Part shown: piece after piece, positions 44,169-53,336 of the stretch
Layout of the letters: each line of letters opens with the position of its first letter
Numbering within the stretch: position 1 is the stretch's first letter
Assembly (NCBI RefSeq): GCF_001420595.1
Contig: NZ_LJIX01000006.1
Location: 4,740,857 to 4,804,856, forward strand
Reading direction: 5' to 3'
From: Cytobacillus solani
GTDB taxonomy: Bacteria; Bacillota; Bacilli; Bacillales; Cytobacillaceae
Length of the DNA: 64,000 nucleotides
Position numbers and translations under genes: made by a program
The notes under the pieces: generated by a model
Told to the model about the DNA's origin: nothing
Databases searched by the model: none
What the model saw: only the letters and a program-made list of their open reading frames with translations

Positions 44169-44807
44169 ATGCACGAGTATTTTGCTTTTGCCTTACTTGG
44201 GTTTACTTCATTCTTTACTCTTATAAATCCTCTCGGTGTTATGCCTATTTATCTCTCAATGACAGCTGATTTAGATAAAGAGATGAAGAAGCGAACAGCA
44301 AGAAAAGCAACGATTGTTTCCTTTATTATTCTTGTATTGTTCGCAATAACAGGGCAGCTAATTTTTAAATTTTTTGGAATTACAATCAACAGCCTAAAGG
44401 TTGTTGGCGGAGTCATATTCTTTCTCATGGGGCAGGACATGCTTCAAGCAAGACTTGTTCGGGCTAAAATCAGTGAAAAAGAAGTAAATAGCTATACAAA
44501 TGATATTTCCATTACACCACTTGCCATCCCTATGATTTGCGGACCGGGGGCGATTACGAATGCCATCCTCATGATGGATACAGCTGAAAGCATTGTCTTT
44601 CAAGGTATCTTAATCATTGTTATTTCCATTGTTTGTTTTGCAACCTATCTGATTTTACTGAACTCAACGCGTATTTATAATCTTTTAGGCGAAACTGGAA
44701 ACAATATTTTAATGCGATTGATGGGACTGATCGTTATGGTTATAGCTGTTGAATTTATTGTAAGTGGTCTCACTCCAATTATTCGAACGATCCTGAAAAT
44801 AGAATAA
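44169..44807 (+). CDS. MarC family membrane protein
   Basis: A 212-residue protein with six hydrophobic helices and the family stretches FTLINPLGVMPIYLSMT in the first helix pair and ISITPLAIPMICGPGAIT in the middle. MarC proteins (YvbG in B. subtilis) have no proven transport substrate; the name comes from the mar locus. ATG 44169 after GGAGG (5 bases) is chosen over the TTG at 44157, which lies before that site. Confidence 0.9.
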   Translation: MHEYFAFALLGFTSFFTLINPLGVMPIYLSMTADLDKEMKKRTARKATIVSFIILVLFAITGQLIFKFFGITINSLKVVGGVIFFLMGQDMLQARLVRAKISEKEVNSYTNDISITPLAIPMICGPGAITNAILMMDTAESIVFQGILIIVISIVCFATYLILLNSTRIYNLLGETGNNILMRLMGLIVMVIAVEFIVSGLTPIIRTILKIE

Positions 44808-44825
44808 TATTCTATTGAATCAAAA

Positions 44826-44857
44826 CAGAAAAGGCCTGGATGAGACCGGACCTTTTC
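44826..44857. terminator. Bidirectional terminator marC / sugar dehydrogenase
   Basis: AGAAAAGG-CC-GG paired with CC-GG-CCTTTTCT between convergent genes. Confidence 0.8.
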
Positions 44858-44858
44858 T

Positions 44859-45935
44859 CTATAGATCAGCTAGCGGAATTTGATAGAGCTTATCATCCTT
44901 TTCCAGCGGAGTGCCGCGGCCATCTGTATTATTGCTGACAAAATATAGGAATCCATCCTTAATATATACATCTCGAATCCGCCCAAGACCTGTAATGGCT
45001 TCTCTCATCTTCTTCGATTTTAAATCAAACTCCAACACGGCACTGCCTCTTAGAGCAGCAGCATACAGCTTCCCTTCATAAAATGCCATGCCAGAAGGTG
45101 CCCATGTGGCGCTGTCCCCTGAGGTAAATAGTGGCGTCTCCAATCCTTCCTTGCTCTCTTTTCCTTTAATAAGCGGCCAGCCATAATTATGGCCCGGTTG
45201 AATAAGATTCACTTCATCATTTGCCGAGGGACCATGCTCACTTTCATATAACATACCGTCCTTTGTCCATGCCAGACCTTGCGGATTTCGATGTCCGTAG
45301 GTATACACATATGAATCCTGGATAGGATTGTCTGCTGGAATAGATCCATCAAGGTTCATTCTCAAGATTTTCCCGCCTAGGGAATGAATATCCTGCGCGA
45401 TCTCTGGCTCGTTGGATGCATCGCCAGTTGTGGCATAAAGCTTGCCATCCGGTCCTATCTCAATTCTTCCTCCATGATGGAACTGACCACTTGGTATTTG
45501 GTCCAGTAGAAGCCTTGTTTCCTTCCAAGTTCCATTGTCCTGCTTTAGAAGGACGATTCGATTAAACTGTCCTGATCCGTCTGTATACGTATAGTATGCA
45601 AAAGCTTCTTTTGTTTTGGAAAAATCAGGTGACAATACAAAGCCTAAAAGCCCTGCTTCTGCAGCAGTTGCCAGCGGCTGCTCAAGAACCACCTTCTGAC
45701 GTTCCGCTTTCTCTTCTTCTATTTTCACAATATGCCCTGGTCTTTCAGACAGATAGAAGATGCCCTCACTTTGATCAATTGACCAAGGAATTTGCAGCCC
45801 ATCTGCAATCACTTTTGGCTCCTTATAGGGAAGACTTGCCTCTTGATCCACCTCTTGTCCTTTCTCTTCTATTTGTGAACAGCCTGCACCAACGATAGCA
45901 AATAAAATAATCAGGCTTGTTAATACACGCTTCAA
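44859..45935 (-). CDS. PQQ-dependent sugar dehydrogenase-type lipoprotein
   Basis: A 358-residue six-bladed-propeller protein of the YliI/aldose sugar dehydrogenase group. Lipobox VGAGC near residue 18-19; blades show IPWSIDQSEGIFYLSERPG, FHHGGRIEIGPDGKLYATTGD (the catalytic-His HHGG motif), YTYGHRNPQGLAW and EHGPSANDEVNLI (metal site). TTG 45935 after AAGGAG overlaps the upstream stop as TTGA and is preferred to the 45962 start. No PQQ synthesis genes are present here, so the cofactor may come from outside or activity may differ. Confidence 0.85.
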   Translation of the reverse strand: MKRVLTSLIILFAIVGAGCSQIEEKGQEVDQEASLPYKEPKVIADGLQIPWSIDQSEGIFYLSERPGHIVKIEEEKAERQKVVLEQPLATAAEAGLLGFVLSPDFSKTKEAFAYYTYTDGSGQFNRIVLLKQDNGTWKETRLLLDQIPSGQFHHGGRIEIGPDGKLYATTGDASNEPEIAQDIHSLGGKILRMNLDGSIPADNPIQDSYVYTYGHRNPQGLAWTKDGMLYESEHGPSANDEVNLIQPGHNYGWPLIKGKESKEGLETPLFTSGDSATWAPSGMAFYEGKLYAAALRGSAVLEFDLKSKKMREAITGLGRIRDVYIKDGFLYFVSNNTDGRGTPLEKDDKLYQIPLADL

Positions 45936-46801
45936 TCCTCTACTCCTTCTAGAGCATCCCATATCGCCTTAGCGACCCCGCTTTCCTCATTTGTAAGTGT
46001 AACTTTGTCACACTGTGCCTTAATCACCTCATCTGCATTTCCCATTGCAACGGATAAGCCAGCCAGATTAAACATGGAAAGATCATTGTAATTATCCCCA
46101 ATAGCCATTGTGTCTTTCATGTCAATCCCATTTGCTTGTGCAAACTTTTCAAGTGCTATCCCTTTTTGGGCGTTTATGCTTGTCAGCTCTAAGTTTTCCT
46201 CTCCGGAAGAAGAGATTGCTAACCCTTCTACCTTTAATAGCTCCCTCTTTGCCTCAGATAAGATATCTTGTTCAAAAGAGAAGGCTAATAATTTATAGAT
46301 TTGATGTTCATCATTATTGAAAAGCAGATCATAGCTCTCCACTTTATGTACAAGTCCTTTTGTTATTCTCTTCTCTGCGACTTTCATTACTTCATTGACA
46401 TCCGCTTCCGGGTTTGCACTCATATAAATGTCAACCATTATGGAAACAGCCTTTTCCTCGTCCAATGTAAATGTACCTTTATTTGTATATACCTCAAAAT
46501 AAAGTCTATACCTGTCAAGAATGGCCGTAATCTTTCTTGCTGTCGATTTCTCTAATGAATTGGTCGCAACAATTTCTTTATTTGCCGATCGTATTTCCGC
46601 TCCATTTACACAAATCATCGGACATATTAAGCCTTCCGCATCTAAGACAAAGCTAGCTTCTGTATACGATCTTCCTGTTGCAATGACCACCTCTACTCCT
46701 TTGGATTGGGCCCTGCGAATCGCTTCCAGGTTTTCAGGCGTTATCTGCTGAGCAGCTGTTAAAAGCGTTCCGTCCATGTCAATCGCAATGCATTTAATCA
46801 T
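45932..46801 (-). CDS. Cof-type HAD phosphatase
   Basis: HAD superfamily IIB hydrolase (289 residues) for small phosphorylated metabolites. Motif I IDMDGTLL (Asp8, Asp10), motif II ATGRS, cap with C2B fold, Lys in SINAQKGIAL, motif IV GDNYNDLSMF. Substrate not predictable among sugar phosphates and FMN/PLP-type phosphates. Coupled to the downstream dehydrogenase gene by overlapping TTGA. Confidence 0.92.
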   Translation of the reverse strand: MIKCIAIDMDGTLLTAAQQITPENLEAIRRAQSKGVEVVIATGRSYTEASFVLDAEGLICPMICVNGAEIRSANKEIVATNSLEKSTARKITAILDRYRLYFEVYTNKGTFTLDEEKAVSIMVDIYMSANPEADVNEVMKVAEKRITKGLVHKVESYDLLFNNDEHQIYKLLAFSFEQDILSEAKRELLKVEGLAISSSGEENLELTSINAQKGIALEKFAQANGIDMKDTMAIGDNYNDLSMFNLAGLSVAMGNADEVIKAQCDKVTLTNEESGVAKAIWDALEGVED

Positions 46802-46839
46802 GTTTTCACCTTTTTCTTTTTAATGTATTAACTTAAAGA

Positions 46840-47496
46840 TTAAATATATTTGCTTCCTTCCCTGACACTTAAATTAGGCAAGGCTGTTGATTCAATAAAG
46901 ATTCTTACTGAAGCGGGATTTGTTTTTGAGTATTCCCGCAGTGCCCAGCCAATCGCTTTTTGGATAAAGAACTCCTTGCTCTCTTTATTTTGGACAATAT
47001 AGCGGTATAAAAGCTCTTCATCTGTACGAGCTTTATATTTGAGCTGAAAGAGAATAGCTGAACGGCGCAGCCATAAATGATCACCATAAGCCCAATTTTC
47101 TATCCTCTCTTCAATGACCTCCGGATGCTCGGAAGCAATCGATCCAACGGGTTTAGGGGCAAGGACATCCACCGTATCCCACCATGATTTAGAGGTAATC
47201 AGCTGCTCTAAAAAAGGAAGATGTCGTTTCTCCAGCTTTTTCATTGACCTCTCGATATAATCCAATGCAGCATACTGATATTCCCTTTCATCCTTTTTCC
47301 ATAAAGCAAGAACAAAGTCCGCCTGAAAATCGTTCTTTAAGATTCCACTTTCTTCAAAAAATTGTTTCACTAAGCTTCTTCTTTCTGTTGTTTTAATACC
47401 GAGAAACGGAAAATGATTTTTCATGTAATTTTGCATGGGGATCGCTTTTTCCTGATCTCTGTTTTGCTCAAATAAATCGACTAATACGTGTAGCAT
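46840..47496 (-). CDS. DNA alkylation repair enzyme (AlkD-like)
   Basis: A 218-residue HEAT-like repeat glycosylase of the AlkC/AlkD family: GIKTTERRSLVKQFF at the N-terminus, EYQYAALDYIERSMK, TSKSWWDTVDVLAPKPVGSI (with the conserved Trp-Trp-Asp catalytic region) and WLRRSAILFQLKYK. It removes 3- and 7-alkylpurines without base flipping in characterised members. Monocistronic. Confidence 0.88.
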   Translation of the reverse strand: MLHVLVDLFEQNRDQEKAIPMQNYMKNHFPFLGIKTTERRSLVKQFFEESGILKNDFQADFVLALWKKDEREYQYAALDYIERSMKKLEKRHLPFLEQLITSKSWWDTVDVLAPKPVGSIASEHPEVIEERIENWAYGDHLWLRRSAILFQLKYKARTDEELLYRYIVQNKESKEFFIQKAIGWALREYSKTNPASVRIFIESTALPNLSVREGSKYI

Positions 47497-47608
47497 CAAC
47501 TACTTACCCCTTTTTCATCATATTCCTTCATTGTACCTAGAAACGATATAAAACATTCATTATTAATAAGAAAAGGCATCACCGCTTTTAGCAGTCACGC
47601 CCGATAAA

Positions 47609-47800
47609 TTAAAACGGCCCATTACTATGGTCATTTTTTATATTATGCATATGGGATTCGATATAGGCTCTCTCAGATTCTGAAACATGCTTCGCATTTT
47701 CTTCAGGATCAAAATTTCTTATTCCGTTCTTTTTATTCCACCAGTCTACAAGAAACCCGATGCCAAGCAAAGAAACACAAAGAATGACTAAAAACCACAT
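47609..47800 (-). CDS. Small membrane protein of unknown function
   Basis: A 63-residue protein: one N-terminal membrane helix (MWFLVILCVSLLGIGFLVDWW), then a charged, probably soluble tail with ENAKHVSESERAYIESHM. ATG 47800 follows AGGGAG at 8 bases; the ATG at 47806 is too close. Bacillus genomes carry similar short membrane proteins, but I cannot name a family. Confidence 0.65.
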   Translation of the reverse strand: MWFLVILCVSLLGIGFLVDWWNKKNGIRNFDPEENAKHVSESERAYIESHMHNIKNDHSNGPF

Positions 47801-47870
47801 AATCATCACTCCCTCTTCTTTATTATAACACTTTTCTGAAAATATTGATGAATGAAATGTAAATTTCTTC

Positions 47871-47901
47871 TTGCTTCTCCCGTTACGTTAGGTTTTATGA
47901 T
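47871..47901 (+). promoter_or_regulatory. MerR-type promoter with 19-bp spacer
   Basis: TTGCTT (47871-47876) and TATGAT (47896-47901) are separated by 19 bases, the overlong spacing that MerR proteins correct, and the spacer contains CCCGTTACGTTAGG, similar to the ACGTTACGTNAGG-type sites of TipAL/Mta-like regulators. Confidence 0.55.
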
Positions 47902-47931
47902 AATAGTAGAAAGAAGATTGGAGGCATAATC

Positions 47932-48705
47932 ATGGCTGAAAAATATTCCATTGGTGAGTTTGCAAAAAAAACAGGAACGACCATCCGAGCCCTTCGTTAT
48001 TATGATGAGATTCATTTGCTTAAACCTACCTTAGTCTCTCCTTCTGGGAGGAGATATTATTCGAATAATGACATCATTCAACTGCAAAAAATTGTTGCAC
48101 TGAAATTTTTGGGCTATTCCTTAGAAAAAATTAGTGAGTTCCTCCATTTAAAGGATTGGGATTTAAAGGACTCGCTTGCTTTTCAAAAACAGGAAATGGT
48201 GCAAAGAAAAGAGCATATTGAACGCGTCATCCGCGCCTTGGACCATGCTCTTCATATTATGGAGGATCAAGGAACGGTTAACTCCTCCATCTTTATATCG
48301 TTAATTAATAATATCCAAATGGAGGATGAGCATAAAGAATGGCTAAAAGGGCTTATCCCCGAGAGTAAAGTAGAAGTTTTATATAACATATCGGAGGAAA
48401 AACAACAGGAGTTAAATGCAAGAACTGCTTTTCTTTTCACTAAAATGAAGGAAGCAGTTGGGCAAAATCCTGAAAGTGACAAAGTACAAGGATTAATTCA
48501 GGACTATATGGACATTGCGGAAGATGTATTAGGAGGATCATTAGAGCTGATTCAAGATTTGATTAATAGACAGGTTGAAATTGAAGATGATCCTAAATTA
48601 TTCCCCTCTCCATTTACACCGGAAGAAGAAGAATGGGTTGGGAAAGCAATGGAGGTTTATTTAAAAAGGAAAGGTGTGATATTTGATGGAAACGAAACCA
48701 GCTAA
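47932..48705 (+). CDS. MerR family regulator with C-terminal sensor domain
   Basis: A 257-residue regulator. N-terminal winged helix with YSIGEFAKKTGTTIRALRYYDEIHLLKP and a coiled-coil dimer helix to about residue 115; a C-terminal domain of about 140 residues is helical and probably binds a ligand (drug-sensing type, TipAS-like). ATG 47932 after GGAGG. Overlaps the ABC exporter gene by 20 bases, so it most likely controls that exporter. Confidence 0.88.
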   Translation: MAEKYSIGEFAKKTGTTIRALRYYDEIHLLKPTLVSPSGRRYYSNNDIIQLQKIVALKFLGYSLEKISEFLHLKDWDLKDSLAFQKQEMVQRKEHIERVIRALDHALHIMEDQGTVNSSIFISLINNIQMEDEHKEWLKGLIPESKVEVLYNISEEKQQELNARTAFLFTKMKEAVGQNPESDKVQGLIQDYMDIAEDVLGGSLELIQDLINRQVEIEDDPKLFPSPFTPEEEEWVGKAMEVYLKRKGVIFDGNETS

Positions 48706-50446
48706 TAAAGAGATAACCTCCACGAATTGGAAGGCATTTTGGCAATTATTAAAGGAAGCAAACCCGCCAAAGTGGATCTTTATTCTCGCCATATTTTTAA
48801 GCTTAATCGAGACCGGAGCAGGTTTAATTGTTCCGCTTTTTACAAAGGCACTTGTTGATCAGCTGGCAGCATCGGCTCTTGAGGCCTCGTTAATTATCCT
48901 GCTGGCAGCAGCTTTTATTATCCAAACCGTTTCTTCCGGGTTTTCCTTCTACTTTATGACTTATATCGGGGAAGCAATTGTTGCATCCATAAGAAAACGG
49001 CTATGGGAGCAAGTCTTATCTCTTCCTATTCCGTTTTTCGACCAGCATCAATCAGGTGAAACGATGAGCAGAGTGACACAGGACACCAATATTGTCAAAA
49101 ATCTTATCACGCAGCATTTAATCACTTTTTTAACTGGGCTCATATCCATTATCGGTTCCATCATCATCCTCCTATTAATTGATTGGAAAATGACGCTTAT
49201 TATGATTATCTCCGTGCCCATTTCAATCGTTATCATCATGCCGCTCGGACAAAAAATGTATAAAATTTCAAAGTCTACTCAAGATGAAATGGCCGATTTC
49301 TCAGGAAACCTTGGGCGTGTTTTGGCGGATATTCGCCTTGTGAAGGCCTACCATGCAGAGAATACAGAAAAACGAAAAGGGAATTTAGGCATCCAGCATC
49401 TTTTCCAGTTCGGTTTAAGAGAGGCTAAAATTCAAGCAGTCATTTCACCTTTTATGACGTTTATCATGATGCTCGTGCTCGTCATTTTAATCGGTTATGG
49501 AGGCGTTCAAGTAGCATCAGGTGCCCTCTCAGCAGGCTCCCTTGTGGCAATTATTATCTACATGTTTCAAATTGTTGTTCCCTTCACACAGATGGCCTCC
49601 TTTTTTACCGCTTTTCAAAAGGCTGTTGGGGCAACGGAACGAATTCAAGAGATTCTTGGCATTGAGAAAGAGACATCACTGCAAACTCGCGCTGTTGAAA
49701 ATTCAGCAATGGACCTTACTTTTCATAATCTTTCATTCGCCTATAAGGAAAATCCAATTATTAAAAATATGAACTTAACCGTTCCATCTGGAAAAACAAC
49801 TGCTTTTGTCGGACCGAGCGGGAGCGGCAAAACTACTTTATTTGCACTGCTTGAGCGATTTTACAAGCCTGAATCAGGTGAAATCCTCCTTGGCGAAACG
49901 AATATTACAGCCTTTAATCTCTACTCTTGGAGAAGCCAGATTGGCTATGTTTCACAGGAAAGTCCCCTTATGTCAGGAACAATAAGAGAAAACATCTGTT
50001 ATGGAATCGAACATCAAGTATCGGATAAAGAAATCCAGCAAGCAGCTGAGCTTGCCAACGCTGCAGAATTTATCGAGCGGCTGCCGAAAGGGTTTGAAAC
50101 AGAAGTTGGGGAGAGAGGAATGAAGCTTTCTGGTGGTCAGCGGCAAAGAATTGCTATCGCTAGGGCATTAATTCGCAACCCCAAAATCCTCCTTCTAGAT
50201 GAGGCCACCTCTAATCTTGACAGCGCCTCAGAGCATCTCGTCCAACAGGCATTACAGCAATTAATGGCTGGAAGGACTACGCTTGTCATCGCCCATCGTT
50301 TATCGACGATTGTTGAAGCAGACCAAATCGCAGTAATCGAGGACGGACGTATTACAGGTACTGGATCACATCATGAATTGCTTGAATCACATGAATTGTA
50401 TAGGAAGCTGGCAGAGCAGCAGCTTGGTGAACAAGTTATGCATTAA
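48686..50446 (+). CDS. ABC exporter, fused membrane and ATPase domains
   Basis: A 586-residue half-transporter of the MsbA/LmrA/BmrA type: six membrane helices (about 25-320), then an ATPase with Walker A GPSGSGKTTL, Q-loop YVSQE, signature LSGGQRQRIAIARA, Walker B ILLLDEATSNLD and switch His IAHRLS. Works as a homodimer, probably multidrug export, induced through the adjoining MerR regulator. ATG 48686 preferred to TTG 48683. Confidence 0.92.
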   Translation: METKPANKEITSTNWKAFWQLLKEANPPKWIFILAIFLSLIETGAGLIVPLFTKALVDQLAASALEASLIILLAAAFIIQTVSSGFSFYFMTYIGEAIVASIRKRLWEQVLSLPIPFFDQHQSGETMSRVTQDTNIVKNLITQHLITFLTGLISIIGSIIILLLIDWKMTLIMIISVPISIVIIMPLGQKMYKISKSTQDEMADFSGNLGRVLADIRLVKAYHAENTEKRKGNLGIQHLFQFGLREAKIQAVISPFMTFIMMLVLVILIGYGGVQVASGALSAGSLVAIIIYMFQIVVPFTQMASFFTAFQKAVGATERIQEILGIEKETSLQTRAVENSAMDLTFHNLSFAYKENPIIKNMNLTVPSGKTTAFVGPSGSGKTTLFALLERFYKPESGEILLGETNITAFNLYSWRSQIGYVSQESPLMSGTIRENICYGIEHQVSDKEIQQAAELANAAEFIERLPKGFETEVGERGMKLSGGQRQRIAIARALIRNPKILLLDEATSNLDSASEHLVQQALQQLMAGRTTLVIAHRLSTIVEADQIAVIEDGRITGTGSHHELLESHELYRKLAEQQLGEQVMH

Positions 50447-50463
50447 TAATTTTTCTTACACAT

Positions 50464-50508
50464 GAGGGTGACAGTCAATTTAGATCTTTTGCTGTCATCC
50501 TCTACCTT
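50464..50508. terminator. Hairpin between convergent ABC genes
   Basis: GAGG-TGACAG/CTGTCA-CCTC stem; T-rich on the plus strand (TACCTTTATT). Confidence 0.65.
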
Positions 50509-50510
50509 TA

Positions 50511-51518
50511 TTATACTTTCGCACTTACCTGAAGATCCTTATACCCCTCCTGATAGATTCGGCTAATAATGGATTCAATCGCAGGCTCTTCCACGGTTAA
50601 ATCTTTCACACTATGAGTCTTTGTAATTTGGGCGATTAATTCGGAAGCTGATACTTCATCACGATTAAATTTAATCCAATAGCGGTTTCCTTCCTCTTTA
50701 CATACCTCTCCACCCAATAGCTGTAAACTATGCAGAGACTCTTCTAAATCAACAATAAGTGTGCGGATTTTCCCGAACCTTTCCTTTATCATGGCTATTT
50801 CTCCATCGTACACCTTCATGCCATGATCAATCAGGATCATCCGCTCACATAACTTTTCAATATCCTCCATATCATGTGTCGTCAGGATAACAGTAATTTT
50901 TCGTTCATGATTAATTTCTTTAATGAATGTCCGCATTTTCTCTTTTGCAACCACATCAAGGCCAATCGTCGGTTCATCAAGAAATAGAATAGGCGGATCA
51001 TGCAGTAATGAAGCTGCGATATCAGCCCGCATCCTTTGTCCAAGGGATAATTGCCTTACAGGTGTGTTCAGAAACTCATCCAGACCAAGAATTTCTGTAA
51101 ACGTGTCCATATTCTTCTTATAGCACTGATTGGACACTTGATAGATTTCTTTCAATAGTTCAAAGGATTCAATCGTTGGCAAATCCCACCATAGCTGTGA
51201 TCGCTGCCCGAAAACAACGCCAATACTTTTCGCATTCTCCTGCCTATTTTCATATGGCACAAGCCCATTAACTAGAACATTCCCGGAGCTAGGGACGAGA
51301 ATTCCGGTTAGCATTTTTATGGTTGTGGACTTTCCGGCCCCATTTGGACCGATATAGCCTACAATCTCTCCTTCATTAATGGAGAAACTAATATCTTTAA
51401 CAGCCTCTTTCCTCATATATTCCCGCTTAATTAAGCTTTTTAAAGCTCCCATCATTCCTGTTTCCCTTTTTGCAATCATGAAATCCTTTCTTACATTCTC
51501 TACTTCAATAATCGGCAT
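50511..51518 (-). CDS. ABC ATPase of a DUF990-type exporter
   Basis: A 335-residue ATPase: Walker A GPNGAGKSTT (about 56-65), GQRSQLWWDLP after the Q-loop (typical of this group), signature LSLGQRMRADIA, Walker B ILFLDEPTIGLD, switch LTTHDMEDIE. The C-terminal 90 residues form the extra domain of the group. With two DUF990 permeases downstream of each other it forms a three-part exporter of the kind linked to viologen/daunorubicin-type or unknown substrates. Note that the ATPase is the last gene of the unit. Confidence 0.88.
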   Translation of the reverse strand: MPIIEVENVRKDFMIAKRETGMMGALKSLIKREYMRKEAVKDISFSINEGEIVGYIGPNGAGKSTTIKMLTGILVPSSGNVLVNGLVPYENRQENAKSIGVVFGQRSQLWWDLPTIESFELLKEIYQVSNQCYKKNMDTFTEILGLDEFLNTPVRQLSLGQRMRADIAASLLHDPPILFLDEPTIGLDVVAKEKMRTFIKEINHERKITVILTTHDMEDIEKLCERMILIDHGMKVYDGEIAMIKERFGKIRTLIVDLEESLHSLQLLGGEVCKEEGNRYWIKFNRDEVSASELIAQITKTHSVKDLTVEEPAIESIISRIYQEGYKDLQVSAKV

Positions 51519-51536
51519 CCTTACTTCCTCCTAATC

Positions 51537-52343
51537 TTATGAGCCTGTACTCTTATACCGGCTTAATCCGAGCATCCAAACGCAATAGGCAATCATAAAG
51601 AATACAAGACCTACTAGTGGGGAAAAATAGCCGATACTCACAGGAAAAAATGGCGTTCCTTTTTCTAAAATAACTGCCGCAGGAAAATAGTTTACAAATC
51701 CAAATGGAACTACAAACGCTGCTATCCATTGCACAATTTTCGGATATATAACTAGCGGATAATTTGTTAAATTTCTTGCCGGATACATCACAACCCAGTA
51801 GAACTGCTGAGATTTCGTTGTCCAAAAGGCTATCGCCGAAATCAATACGAGCATGCCACCCTGGATGAGAATGCCTCCAATAATGGAAGCGAGTAAAAAC
51901 AGCACTTTTCCGCTGGACCACTCAATATGTAATTCAAGACTCACCCAAATAAAGATAATTAGACTAAAAATAAACTGCCCGAATGAGGCCATATCAAACT
52001 TCATCGCCATGAAATGGAAAAAGGGATTAATCGGTCTGACCAAAAAGCGGTCGAATGTTCCGTTTAGAATATATGTATCCAGACTGCGAAAATGTAAAAA
52101 GAGGATGACACAAAAGCCCCAAGAGAGGATGGCAATCGCGTAAAGAAAAAGCATTTCAAAAAAGGTCCATGAACCAAGCACCTGAAACTGATAGAGCATC
52201 ACCCACATCGTGACTGCCGTACCCGTATAAGCAGTAATTAAACCGATAATCCTCATGATAAATGCAAACCGGTACTGCATTTGTGCACGAATTCCTGCTG
52301 AAATTAACTTAAAGTAGAGATTCACATATTTAATTGCAGCCAT
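51537..52343 (-). CDS. ABC-2 permease (DUF990), subunit 1
   Basis: A 268-residue membrane protein with six helices. LRSLDTYILNGTFDRFLVRPINPFFHFMA is the typical cytoplasmic loop of DUF990 permeases (F/L-R-P-NP). Lies 4 bases after subunit 2 and 18 bases before the ATPase gene; all three are one transcription unit. Confidence 0.88.
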   Translation of the reverse strand: MAAIKYVNLYFKLISAGIRAQMQYRFAFIMRIIGLITAYTGTAVTMWVMLYQFQVLGSWTFFEMLFLYAIAILSWGFCVILFLHFRSLDTYILNGTFDRFLVRPINPFFHFMAMKFDMASFGQFIFSLIIFIWVSLELHIEWSSGKVLFLLASIIGGILIQGGMLVLISAIAFWTTKSQQFYWVVMYPARNLTNYPLVIYPKIVQWIAAFVVPFGFVNYFPAAVILEKGTPFFPVSIGYFSPLVGLVFFMIAYCVWMLGLSRYKSTGS

Positions 52344-52346
52344 TTG

Positions 52347-53150
52347 TTAACCTCCCTGTACAACAACTTTATGTGAGGCTCTATTCCAAACAAGTCTTAA
52401 TAGAAAATAGCAAATAATTAACCAGAAAATCTGCAAGCCAATAGAAAGCAAGATTTCCCCTCCGGCAATTTCCCCGATAAAAATAGCATTGGGTATGTAA
52501 TAGATTCCTTGGAAAGGCAGATAGGCAGCTATTTTTGCCAGCCACTCTGGGAAAAACCATAGCGGAATAACAGAGCCTGAGAGCAGGGACATTGCAAAGT
52601 AAAAAATATCCTCAATTCCACCTGTCTCCACTAAAAAGAAAGAGAGCAGACCGAAGGACATTTCAATGCAGTACCTAATTAAAAAACCGATGAATGCTGC
52701 AGCAATAAAACTTACCCAAGTGATTATATCCGTTGGCAGCGTAAAATCCATAAAAATAAATAAAATTGCATATATAGGCAAGAGAGCTGTAACAATATAG
52801 AAAGTGACACTGCCAAAATCAGCGAATAGGTACCTTAACGGAACATTAAAGGGCCTCATTAGTTCTAAAGCAATGTCACCTGTTCTTACCTTCTCCTGAA
52901 TTTCCCATAAAGGTGTACCGGCTCCATTCACTCCAGTCAAAAATTGGCTGACAACAATATAAGTCAGCATAGCTTGAAAGCTGATGCCGCCTGCTTCTTC
53001 CCTTCCTGCATAAAGGGCAGTCCAAATCGAACCCCACATGAGAAGGAAAATAAGATTAGAGCCTAACCTTGACCAAACATCAAACCGGTACACGGCTGAA
53101 CGAAGAAAGGCTTTTTTCGTAAAGATCCAGTAAACGTGAAATTTGGGCAC
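52347..53150 (-). CDS. ABC-2 permease (DUF990), subunit 2
   Basis: A 267-residue membrane protein, six helices, loop REKVRTGDIALELMRPFNVPLRYL without its Gln start quoted, homologous to the same loop in subunit 1. GTG 53150 after AGGTGG gives VPKFHVYWIFTKKAF and the same length as its partner; the ORF open to 53198 extends upstream of that site. First gene of the exporter unit. Confidence 0.82.
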   Translation of the reverse strand: MPKFHVYWIFTKKAFLRSAVYRFDVWSRLGSNLIFLLMWGSIWTALYAGREEAGGISFQAMLTYIVVSQFLTGVNGAGTPLWEIQEKVRTGDIALELMRPFNVPLRYLFADFGSVTFYIVTALLPIYAILFIFMDFTLPTDIITWVSFIAAAFIGFLIRYCIEMSFGLLSFFLVETGGIEDIFYFAMSLLSGSVIPLWFFPEWLAKIAAYLPFQGIYYIPNAIFIGEIAGGEILLSIGLQIFWLIICYFLLRLVWNRASHKVVVQGG

Positions 53151-53336
53151 CTTCCCACCTCTTTTTGTCTGACTTTTAAATATTTTAACATAATTCAATT
53201 TAATTAGGTGTGAATGACATTTTCTGCAAATAAAAGAAGGGAAACAGTGGAAGCTAAATAAAAAAGGTTGGCATTTCTATGAATATGAATTAAAATGAAT
53301 TTTGTCTTATAAATATAACTAACAAAGGTGATTGTT

